DNA of 64,000 bases from Rebecca billardiae RCC1528 (Eukaryota > Haptophyta), in assembly GCA_965240325.2 (NCBI GenBank), contig OZ251232.1:930001-994000 (forward strand), read 5' to 3'. Shown here piece by piece: positions 10,601-22,600 of this stretch (positions within the stretch are counted from its first letter, which is position 1; each line of letters begins with the position of its first letter). The notes under the pieces are model-generated. The model did no database searches. It was not told where the DNA came from and worked only from the letters and a program-made list of their open reading frames with translations. The translations under genes and the position numbers were made by a program.

Positions 10601-13600
10601 AGCCCGCCGCCACCGAGCCCGCCACCGAGCCCACCACCCAGCCCGCCACCGAGCCCACCGCCATCCCCACCACCGAGTCCGCCGCCGCCGAGCCCGCCAC
10701 CGAGCCCACCGCCGAGCCCGCCGCCGAGCCCGCCTCCGAGCCCGCCGCCGCCGAGCCCGCCGCCATCACCGCCGCCATCACCGCCGCCATCACCTCCACC
10801 GAGCCCGCCGCCAAGTCCGCCGCCGCCATCGCCGCCGCCGAGCCCGCCGCCGTCACCACCTCCCAGCCCGCCGCCCAGCCCGCCACCACCGAGCCCACCG
10901 CCGAGCCCGCCCCCCAGCCCACCACCGAGCCCACCGCCAAGCCCGCCACCGCCACCGAGCCCGCCACCGTCTCCGCCGCCGTCCCCGCCGCCGTCCCCGC
11001 CGCCCAGTCCACCGCCACCCAGCCCGCCGCCCAGCCCACCACCACCAAGCCCGCCGCCGAGCCCACCACCCAGCCCGCCACCGAGCCCACCGCCGTCCCC
11101 ACCACCGAGCCCGCCGCCGCCGAGCCCACCGCCGAGCCCACCGCCGAGCCCGCCGCCGAGCCCGCCACCGAGCCCACCGCCGCCAAGCCCGCCTCCGAGC
11201 CCACCGCCATCACCGCCGCCATCACCTCCACCGAGCCCGCCGCCAAGCCCGCCGCCGAGCCCGCCGCCGAGCCCGCCGCCTCCATCGCCACCCCCGAGTC
11301 CGCCGCCGTCACCACCTCCCAGCCCGCCGCCCAGCCCGCCACCACCGAGTCCACCACCGAGCCCACCACCGAGCCCACCGCCCAGCCCGCCGCCGAGCCC
11401 GCCACCGCCACCGAGCCCACCGCCGTCCCCGCCACCATCCCCTCCGCCGTCCCCGCCGCCCAGTCCGCCGCCGCCAAGCCCACCACCGAGCCCGCCGCCA
11501 AGTCCGCCGCCAAGCCCACCGCCGTCACCTCCACCGCCGAGCCCGCCGCCATCACCACCGCCATCACCTCCACCGAGCCCACCGCCAAGCCCGCCGCCGC
11601 CGTCACCGCCGCCGAGCCCGCCGCCAAGCCCGCCGCCGAGCCCGCCGCCGAGCCCACCGCCGCCGAGCCCGCCTCCGAGCCCGCCGCCATCACCGCCGCC
11701 ATCCCCTCCACCGAGCCCGCCGCCAAGCCCGCCGCCGAGCCCGCCGCCGAGCCCGCCGCCACCATCGCCACCACCGAGTCCGCCGCCGTCACCACCACCC
11801 AGCCCGCCGCCCAGCCCGCCACCACCGAGCCCACCGCCGAGCCCACCGCCCAGCCCACCACCGAGCCCACCGCCAAGCCCGCCACCGCCACCGAGTCCGC
11901 CGCCGTCCCCGCCGCCGTCCCCGCCGCCGTCCCCGCCGCCCAGTCCGCCGCCACCAAGCCCACCACCAAGCCCGCCGCCAAGCCCGCCGCCGAGCCCACC
12001 GCCATCCCCACCACCGAGCCCACCGCCACCAAGCCCACCACCGAGCCCACCGCCGAGCCCGCCACCGAGCCCACCGCCGTCACCTCCGCCACCAAGCCCA
12101 CCGCCGAGCCCACCGCCATCACCTCCACCGAGCCCACCGCCAAGCCCGCCGCCGCCGTCACCGCCGCCGAGCCCGCCGCCAAGCCCGCCGCCGAGCCCGC
12201 CGCCGAGCCCACCGCCGCCGAGCCCGCCTCCGAGCCCGCCGCCATCACCGCCGCCATCCCCTCCACCGAGCCCGCCGCCAAGCCCGCCGCCGAGCCCGCC
12301 GCCGAGCCCGCCGCCACCATCGCCACCACCGAGTCCGCCGCCGTCACCACCACCCAGCCCGCCGCCCAGCCCGCCACCACCGAGCCCACCGCCGAGCCCA
12401 CCGCCCAGCCCACCACCGAGCCCACCGCCAAGCCCGCCACCGCCACCGAGTCCGCCGCCGTCCCCGCCGCCGTCCCCGCCGCCGTCCCCGCCGCCCAGTC
12501 CGCCGCCACCAAGCCCACCACCAAGCCCGCCGCCAAGCCCGCCGCCGAGCCCACCGCCATCCCCACCACCGAGCCCACCGCCACCAAGCCCACCACCGAG
12601 CCCACCGCCGAGCCCGCCACCGAGCCCACCGCCGTCACCTCCGCCACCAAGCCCACCGCCGAGCCCACCGCCATCACCTCCACCGAGCCCGCCGCCGAGC
12701 CCGCCGCCGCCGTTACCGCCGCCGAGCCCACCGCCAAGCCCACCGCCAAGCCCGCCGCCGAGCCCACCGCCGCCGAGCCCGCCTCCGAGCCCGCCGCCAT
12801 CACCGCCGCCATCACCTCCACCGAGCCCGCCGCCAAGCCCGCCGCCGAGCCCGCCGCCGAGCCCACCGCCTCCATCGCCACCCCCGAGTCCGCCGCCGTC
12901 ACCACCTCCCAGCCCGCCTCCCAGCCCGCCACCACCGCTCCCACCGCCGAGCCCGCCACCCAGCCCACCGCCGAGCCCGCCGCCGAGCCCGCCACCGCCA
13001 CCGAGCCCGCCACCGTCTCCGCCGCCGTCCCCGCCACCGTCCCCGCCGCCGAGCCCGCCACCACCGAGCCCGCCGCCGAGCCCACCTCCCAGCCCGCCAC
13101 CGAGCCCACCGCCGTCCCCACCACCGAGCCCACCGCCGCCGAGCCCACCGCCGAGCCCACCGCCGAGCCCGCCGCCGAGCCCGCCGCCGAGCCCACCGCC
13201 GCCGAGCCCGCCGCCGAGCCCGCCGCCGTCACCGCCGCCATCACCGCCACCGAGCCCGCCGCCAAGCCCGCCGCCGAGCCCGCCGCCGAGCCCACCGCCT
13301 CCATCGCCACCCCCGAGTCCGCCGCCGTCACCACCACCCAGCCCGCCTCCCAGCCCGCCACCACCGCTCCCACCGCCGAGCCCGCCACCCAGCCCACCGC
13401 CGAGCCCGCCGCCGAGCCCGCCACCGCCACCGAGCCCGCCACCGTCTCCGCCGCCGTCCCCGCCACCGTCCCCGCCGCCGAGCCCGCCGCCACCGAGCCC
13501 GCCGCCGAGCCCACCTCCCAGCCCGCCACCGAGCCCACCGCCGTCCCCACCACCGAGCCCACCGCCGCCGAGCCCACCGCCGAGCCCACCGCCGAGCCCG

Positions 13601-16600
13601 CCGCCGAGCCCGCCGCCGAGCCCACCGCCGCCGAGCCCGCCGCCGAGCCCGCCGCCATCACCGCCGCCATCACCTCCACCGAGCCCGCCGCCAAGCCCGC
13701 CGCCGAGCCCGCCGCCGAGCCCACCGCCTCCATCGCCACCCCCGAGTCCGCCGCCGTCACCACCTCCCAGCCCGCCGCCCAGCCCGCCACCACCGAGCCC
13801 ACCGCCGAGCCCACCACCGAGCCCACCGCCCAGCCCGCCGCCGAGCCCGCCACCGCCACCGAGCCCACCGCCGTCCCCGCCACCATCCCCTCCGCCGTCC
13901 CCGCCGCCCAGTCCGCCGCCGCCAAGCCCACCGCCGAGCCCGCCGCCAAGCCCGCCGCCAAGCCCACCGCCGTCACCTCCACCGCCGAGCCCGCCGCCAT
14001 CACCACCGCCATCACCTCCACCGAGCCCACCGCCAAGCCCGCCGCCGCCGTCACCGCCGCCGAGCCCGCCGCCAAGCCCGCCGCCGAGCCCGCCTCCGAG
14101 CCCACCGCCGCCGAGCCCGCCTCCGAGCCCGCCGCCATCACCGCCGCCATCACCTCCACCGAGCCCGCCGCCAAGCCCGCCGCCGAGCCCGCCGCCGAGC
14201 CCACCGCCTCCATCGCCACCCCCGAGTCCGCCGCCGTCACCACCTCCCAGCCCGCCTCCCAGCCCGCCACCACCGCTCCCACCGCCGAGCCCGCCACCCA
14301 GCCCACCGCCGAGCCCGCCGCCGAGCCCGCCACCGCCACCGAGCCCGCCACCGTCTCCGCCGCCGTCCCCGCCACCGTCCCCGCCGCCGAGCCCGCCACC
14401 ACCGAGCCCGCCGCCGAGCCCACCTCCCAGCCCGCCACCGAGCCCACCGCCGTCCCCACCACCGAGCCCACCGCCGCCGAGCCCACCGCCGAGCCCACCG
14501 CCGAGCCCGCCGCCGAGCCCGCCGCCGAGCCCACCGCCGCCGAGCCCGCCGCCGAGCCCGCCGCCATCACCGCCGCCATCACCTCCACCGAGCCCGCCGC
14601 CAAGCCCGCCGCCGAGCCCGCCGCCGAGCCCGCCGCCTCCATCGCCACCCCCGAGTCCGCCGCCGTCACCACCACCCAGCCCGCCGCCCAGCCCGCCACC
14701 ACCGAGCCCACCGCCAAGCCCGCCACCCAGCCCACCACCGAGCCCGCCGCCAAGCCCGCCACCGCCACCGAGCCCGCCACCGTCTCCACCACCGTCCCCG
14801 CCACCGTCCCCGCCGCCCAGCCCGCCACCACCGAGCCCGCCTCCGAGCCCACCACCCAGCCCGCCACCGAGCCCACCGCCGTCCCCACCTCCGAGCCCGC
14901 CGCCGCCGAGCCCGCCGCCGAGCCCACCGCCGAGCCCGCCGCCGAGCCCGCCGCCGAGCCCACCGCCGCCGAGCCCGCCTCCGAGCCCGCCGCCCAGTCC
15001 ACCGCCGAGCCCGCCGCCGAGCCCGCCGCCACCATCGCCGCCTCCGAGTCCGCCGCCGTCACCGCCACCCAGCCCGCCGCCCAGCCCGCCACCACCGAGC
15101 CCACCGCCGAGCCCGCCACCGAGCCCACCGCCCAGCCCACCGCCAAGCCCGCCACCGCCACCGAGCCCGCCACCGTCTCCGCCGCCGTCCCCGCCACCGT
15201 CCCCGCCGCCCAGCCCGCCGCCACCGAGCCCGCCTCCGAGCCCACCACCCAGCCCGCCACCGAGCCCACCGCCGTCCCCACCGCCGAGCCCGCCGCCGCC
15301 GAGCCCGCCGCCGAGCCCGCCGCCGAGCCCGCCGCCGAGCCCGCCGCCGAGCCCGCCGCCGCCGAGCCCGCCGCCGAGCCCGCCGCCGAGCCCGCCGCCG
15401 AGCCCGCCGCCCAGCCCGCCGCCGAGTCCGCCGCCGAGCCCGCCGCCGAGCCCGCCGCCTCCATCGCCACCTCCGAGTCCGCCGCCGTCACCACCTCCCA
15501 GCCCGCCGCCCAGCCCGCCACCACCGAGCCCACCGCCAAGCCCGCCACCCAGCCCACCACCGAGCCCGCCGCCAAGCCCGCCACCGCCGCCGAGCCCGCC
15601 ACCGTCTCCACCACCGTCCCCGCCACCGTCCCCGCCGCCCAGCCCGCCACCACCGAGCCCGCCTCCGAGCCCACCACCCAGCCCGCCACCAAGCCCACCG
15701 CCGTCCCCACCTCCGAGCCCGCCGCCGCCGAGCCCACCGCCGAGCCCACCGCCGAGCCCGCCGCCGAGCCCGCCGCCGAGCCCACCGCCGCCGAGCCCGC
15801 CGCCGAGCCCGCCGCCATCACCGCCGCCATCACCTCCACCGAGCCCGCCGCCAAGCCCGCCGCCGCCATCACCGCCGCCGAGCCCGCCACCGAGCCCACC
15901 GCCGTCCCCTCCGCCGAGTCCACCGCCGCCGAGCCCACCTCCGAGCCCGCCGCCGAGCCCGCCGCCGAGCCCGCCGCCGAGCCCACCGCCGCCGAGCCCG
16001 CCGCCGAGCCCGCCGCCATCACCGCCGCCATCGCCTCCACCCAGCCCGCCGCCAAGCCCACCGCCGAGCCCGCCGCCGAGCCCGCCGCCTCCATCGCCAC
16101 CCCCGAGTCCGCCGCCGTCACCACCTCCCAGCCCGCCGCCCAGCCCGCCACCACCGAGCCCACCGCCGAGCCCGCCACCCAGCCCACCACCGAGCCCGCC
16201 GCCAAGCCCGCCACCGCCACCGAGCCCGCCACCGTCTCCACCGCCGTCCCCGCCGCCGTCCCCGCCGCCCAGCCCGCCACCACCGAGCCCGCCTCCGAGC
16301 CCACCACCCAGCCCGCCACCGAGCCCACCGCCGTCCCCTCCACCGAGCCCGCCGCCGCCGAGCCCACCGCCGAGCCCACCGCCGAGCCCGCCGCCGAGCC
16401 CGCCCCCGAGCCCACCGCCCCCGAGCCCGCCGCCGAGCCCGCCGCCATCACCGCCGCCATCACCTCCACCGAGCCCGCCGCCAAGCCCGCCGCCGCCATC
16501 ACCGCCGCCGAGCCCGCCACCGAGCCCACCGCCGTCCCCACCACCGAGCCCACCGCCGCCGAGCCCACCGCCGAGCCCGCCGCCGAGCCCGCCGCCGAGC

Positions 16601-19600
16601 CCGCCGCCGAGCCCACCGCCGCCGAGCCCGCCGCCGAGCCCGCCGCCATCACCGCCGCCATCACCTCCACCGAGCCCGCCGCCAAGCCCACCGCCGAGCC
16701 CGCCGCCGAGCCCGCCGCCTCCATCGCCACCGCCGAGTCCGCCGCCGTCACCACCACCCAGCCCGCCGCCCAGCCCGCCACCACCGAGCCCACCACCGAG
16801 CCCGCCACCCAGCCCACCACCGAGCCCGCCGCCAAGCCCGCCACCGCCACCGAGCCCGCCACCGTCTCCACCGCCGTCCCCGCCGCCGTCCCCGCCGCCC
16901 AGCCCACCACCGCCGAGCCCACCGCCGAGCCCCCCACCCAGCCCGCCACCGAGCCCACCGCCGTCCCCACCACCGAGCCCGCCGCCGCCGAGCCCACCGC
17001 CGAGCCCACCGCCGAGCCCGCCGCCGAGCCCGCCCCCGAGCCCACCGCCGCCGAGCCCGCCTCCGAGCCCGCCACCCAGTCCGCCGCCTTCGCCGCCGCC
17101 GCCGTCGCCACCTCCGTCCCCGCCCCCGAGCCCACCCCCGAGCCCTCCGCCAAGCCCGCCGCCTCCATCACCACCGCCAAGTCCACCCCCGAGTCCGCCT
17201 CCATCACCGCCACCCAGCCCGCCGCCGCCCTCCCCACCACCGTCACCTCCGCCATCACCTCCGCCTTCGCCACCACCGAGCCCTCCGCCTCCCAGCCCGC
17301 CGCCCTCGCCGCCGCCGAGCCCGCCACCTTCGCCACCCCCGAGCCCGCCGCCACCAAGCCCACCGCCGAGCCCACCGCCGAGCCCACCGCCAAGCCCGCC
17401 ACCGCCACCAAGCCCACCCCCGTCCCCGCCACCGTCCCCGCCGCCATCCCCGCCGCCAAGTCCGCCGCCACCTAGCCCACCACCAAGCCCGCCGCCAAGC
17501 CCGCCGCCGAGCCCACCGCCGTCACCTCCGCCGCCGAGCCCGCCGCCATCACCACCGCCATCACCTCCACCGAGCCCACCGCCAAGCCCGCCGCCGCCAT
17601 CTCCGCCGCCGAGCCCGCCGCCATCACCGCCGCCAAGCCCGCCGCCGAGCCCGCCGCCGAGCCCGCCGCCGAGCCCGCCGCCATCACCGCCGCCGAGCCC
17701 GCCACCGCCGAGCCCGCCGCCGAGCCCACCGCCGAGCCCACCGCCGAGCCCACCGCCGAGCCCACCGCCGAGCCCACCGCCGAGCCCACCGCCGAGCCCT
17801 CCACCGCCACCAAGCCCACCCCCGTCCCCGCCACCGTCCCCGCCGCCGTCCCCGCCGCCAAGTCCGCCGCCACCTAGCCCACCACCAAGCCCGCCGCCAA
17901 GCCCGCCGCCGAGCCCACCGCCGTCACCTCCGCCACCGAGCCCGCCGCCATCACCACCGCCATCACCTCCACCGAGCCCACCGCCAAGCCCGCCACCGCC
18001 ATCACCGCCGCCGAGCCCGCCGCCATCACCGCCGCCAAGCCCACCGCCGAGCCCACCGCCGAGCCCGCCGCCGAGCCCACCGCCGTCACCTCCGCCGCCG
18101 AGCCCGCCGCCATCACCACCGCCATCACCTCCACCGAGCCCACCGCCAAGCCCGCCGCCGCCATCACCGCCGCCGAGCCCGCCGCCATCACCGCCGCCAA
18201 GCCCACCGCCGAGCCCGCCGCCGAGCCCGCCGCCGAGCCCGCCGCCATCACCGCCGCCGAGCCCGCCACCGCCGAGCCCGCCGCCGAGCCCGCCGCCGAG
18301 CCCGCCGCCGAGCCCACCGCCGAGCCCGCCACCGAGCCCACCGCCGAGCCCACCGCCGAGCCCTCCACCGCCGTGCCCGCCGCCGAGCCCGCCGCCATCA
18401 CCGCCGCCATCACCGCCGCCGAGCCCGCCGCCGAGCCCGCCGCCGAGCCCGCCGCCGCGCCCGCCACCAAGCCCGCCACCCTCGCCGCCGCCCTCGCCGC
18501 CGCCCTCGCCGCCGCCCTCGCCGCCGCCCTCGCCGCCGCCCCCACCGCCCCCTTCGCCGCCTCCCTCGCCGCCCCCCTCGCCGCCGCCGAGCCCACCGCC
18601 ATTTCCACCGCCAAGCCCGCCACCCAGTCCACCGCCGTCCCCACCACCGAGCCCACCGCCATCGCCGCCACCATCACCACCGCCCTCTCCGCCGCCGCGC
18701 CCACCGCCATCCCCGCCTCCTTCGCCACCTCCGAGCCCGCCACCACCCACAGGCCCGCCAAGTCCCCCACCTTCGCCGCCACCGAGCCCTCCTCCCTCAC
18801 CTCCGCCGCCCTCGCCTCCGCCGAGCCCGCCACCGAGCCCGCCGCCGGGCCCGCCGCCGAGCCCGCCGCCGAGCCCGCCGCCGAGCCCGCCGCCGAGCCC
18901 GCCGCCGAGCCCGCCGCCGAGCCCGCCGCCGAGCCCGCCGCCGAGCCCGCCGCCAAGCCCGCCGCCAAGCCCGCCGCCAAGCCCGCCGCCCGCGCCGCCA
19001 CCCTCGCCGCCGCCCTCACCGCCGCCCTCACCGCCTCCACCGCCGCCGCCCTCACCGCCGCCGAGCCCACCGCCATCTCCTCCGCCCAGCCCGCCGCCCA
19101 GCCCACCGCCCAGCCCACCGCCCGGCCCACCACCGAGCCCGCCGCCGAGCCCGCCGCCGAGCCCGCCGCCAAGCCCGCCGCCAAGCCCGCCGCCAAGCCC
19201 GCCGCCCTTGCCGCCACCCTCGCCGCCGCCCTCGCCACCGCCATCACCGCCGCCCCCGCCGCCGCCCTCGCCGCCGCCCTCGCCGCCGCCCTCGCCGCCG
19301 CCGAGCCCACCGCCATTTCCTCCGCCAAGCCCGCCGCCAAGCCCGCCGCCAAGCCCGCCGCCCGCGCCACCGCCCTCGCCGCCGCCCTCGCCGCCGCCCT
19401 CACCGCCGCCACCGCCACCACCGTCACCGCCGCCGAGCCCACCGCCGTCTCCTCCGCCCAGCCCGCCACCAAGCCCACCACCAAGCCCGCCACCAAGCCC
19501 GCCGCCGAGCCCGCCACCGAGCCCGCCACCGTCAATTCCACCACCATTTTCACCTCCAAGCCCACCGCCGTCACCACCACCACCCTCGCCACCTCCAAGC

Positions 19601-22600
19601 CCGCCTCCGCCATCGCCACCGCCTTCCCCGCCGCCAAGCCCGCCGCCGTCTCCACCGCCGAGCCCACCGCCGAGTCCACCACCAAGCCCACCGCCATCTC
19701 CACCGCCGAGCCCGCCGCCAATCCCACCACCAAGCCCGCCGCCATCACCACCGCCAAGCCCGCCGCCACCGAGCCCGCCTCCAAGCCCTCCTCCATCGTC
19801 GCCTTTCCCGCCGCCGAGCCCGCCTCCTCCGAGCCCACCACCTAGCCCACCTCCGCCGAGCCCGCCACCGAGCCCGCCCCCAGAATCACCCTCTCCTCCG
19901 CCAAGCCCACCGCCGCCGTCGCCCCCGCCGCCGCTCGCCGGCTGCATCGACCCCATCGCTGAGAACTACAACTCGATGGCGTACGGCTGCTCGCCCACCG
20001 AGCCCTCGTGCTGCGCATACCCCGTCTTCGGCTGCACCGACTCGGAGGCCACCAACTACCGCCCGGCCGCGACGCAGCAGGGCGACATCGTCTGCGTCTA
20101 CGCCGTCCTGGGCTGCACCGACTCGTGGGCGGCCGACTACAACTCGCTCGCAGACACGTACAGCAGCTGCCAGCCATACACGCTGGGCTGCACGGACACG
20201 GTCGCGCTCAACTTCGACAACGCGGCGGACACAAACGACGGCTCGTGCGAGTACAACATCGCCGGGTGCACGGTCTCCACCGCGTGCAACTACAACTCGC
20301 TCGCCACGGTCTTCTCGTCGTGCGACTTCAGCTGCCGCGGCTGCACCGACCCCGCTGCCTCCAACTACGACAGCGCCAAGTCGCTCGACGACGGCAGCTG
20401 CGTCTACCCCGGCTGCACGAACACGGGCGCGGACAACTACGACTCGACGGCGAGCCAGCTGCTGCAGGGCTCGTGCGTGTTTCCACGCGTCGGCTGCACG
20501 GACTCGCGCGCGACCAACTACGACTCGCTCGCCGCTGTGGACAGCGGCCAGTGTGTCATCTTTGGCTGCAACGTCCCCACGGCCCTCAACTACAACTCGG
20601 AAGCGACGGCCAACGACGGCAACTGCGCGTACGGCGTGCTTGGCTGCACCGACCCGACGGCCTCCAACTTCCGCTCGGACGCCACCGTGGACAGCGGCGG
20701 CTGCACCTACGACGTGGCTGGGTGCAGCGTGACCAGCGCCAGCAACTACGATTCGAGTGCGACGGTGTATGACGGCACGTGCGAGTACGCGCAGCTCAAG
20801 TGCAACGTCGAGGGCAGCCTGAACTACGACTCGTCCGCCAGCCCGGCGGAGAGCGACGCGTCCATCTGCATCCCGTACATCACCGGCTGCCGCAACTCGC
20901 TCGCGACGAACTACAACTCGCTGGCGACGGTGCAGCTCAGCGCGTCCGACTGCACGCTGCCGCGCCCAGGCTGCCGCGACCCGACGGCGATCAACTACAA
21001 CTCGCTCGCCAACACGGACGCGGTTCCGGACACGTGCGTGCAAGTGGTGCTGGGCTGCACGGACCCGACCGCGCTCAACTACAACTCGCTCGCCAACACG
21101 CTGCTCGCAGGCTCGTGCACGCAAGCCGTGCTCGGCTGCACGGACACGGGCGCGCTCAACTACCGCTCGGACGCCAACGTCAACCAGGGCTGCATCCAGC
21201 CATCTCTGGGCTGCATGGGGCCTCACGCGCTCAACTACGACTCGTCCGCCACCGTCGACGACGGCAACTGCGTCTTCGCCGTGCTCGGCTGCCGGGACGC
21301 CTCCGCGCTCAACTACAATCCGCTGGCCACTGTGAGCGACGGCTCGTGCGTCCTCCCCGTGTCCGGCTGCATCGCAACGCGCGCGCTCAACTACAACTCG
21401 CTGGCCAACGTGGATGACAAGAGCTGCACGTTCCCGGTGTTCGGCTGCACCGACTCGACCGCGCTCAACTACCGCCCCGCCGCCACCGAGAACCAGGGCT
21501 GCATCCCGGCGTACCGCGGCTGCACGGCGAAGAACGCGCTCAACTACAACCCCACGGCCAACGCGGACGACGGCAGCTGCATCGCCAAGGTGTTTGGCTG
21601 CACCAAGACGAGCGCAAGCAACTACAACTCGCTGGCGAACGTCGAGTTCGCCGCGTCGACGTGCGTGATCGCCGGCTGCATGGACGTCACCGCGCAGAAC
21701 TTCAACCCTTTCGCTACCGTCGACGGCAAGAATTGCGTGCCGCACGTGGTCGGCTGCACCGACCCGACGGCCAACAACTACGTCACCACCGCCACGCGGT
21801 CTGGCCCGTGCTCGTACAAGGGCTGCACCAACTCGAACGCGATCAACTACGACCCGATCGCGGCCTTCAACGACGGCAGCTGCCAGTTTGCGTACTCGCG
21901 TGGCGTCGTGCAGATCGTCGCGCAGCGCCGTTCGTGCGTCATCAAGGCGGTGCAAGCCAACGGCGCCGTCGTGGGCACAGCCGTCTCCTCCGTGAACGGC
22001 GCCTATGAGCTGCTGTACACCAACAGCGACGCCGCGCTGCGCATCGAGCCGCAGGCGCAGTGCCGCGACACATTGAGCGGGACGTCTCTCACGTACACGC
22101 TGCGCGCACCGCTCGTCTCCAGGGCGATCACGCCGCTCACCACGATGTACATGTACATGCAGGATTTGGACTCTCCGCCGAGCAACCCGCAGGCCGAGCT
22201 GCGCCGCTGCTTCGAGCTCGCGTCCACCGTCAACATCCTCACCTACCGCCCCATGCAGCGGTACCTGGCCCAGGACGCGGCGTCGTACTACGTGGTTCGG
22301 GCGAGCGCGCTACTCGACGCGCTACTTAAACAGCTGGAGGCGCTCTTCCTCCCGTACACGTCGAACGCCGCCATTGAGGCCGCCGTGCTGAACGAGGCCA
22401 TTTCGCTGTGCGTCGGGAGCAGCGGTGAGATCGTGTCGACTTTGACGGACACGACGGCTATGACCACCCTGGTCAAGTCGGCACGCGATGCTCTCGGGCT
22501 GACGCTGACCAGTGGACCGTCCAACCCCGTGCTCAACAACGCAGGCGAGCAGTACGCCACCCGCGCCGCCGAGCTCGTTGTCGTGTGGACTCCGCCCGCC

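Noticed and set aside
9241-19956. 3,571-codon Gly-rich minus-strand frame and off-frame Ala-rich frames
   Set aside because: These are by-products of the C-rich rod of gene B. No domain, signal or splice logic supports them.
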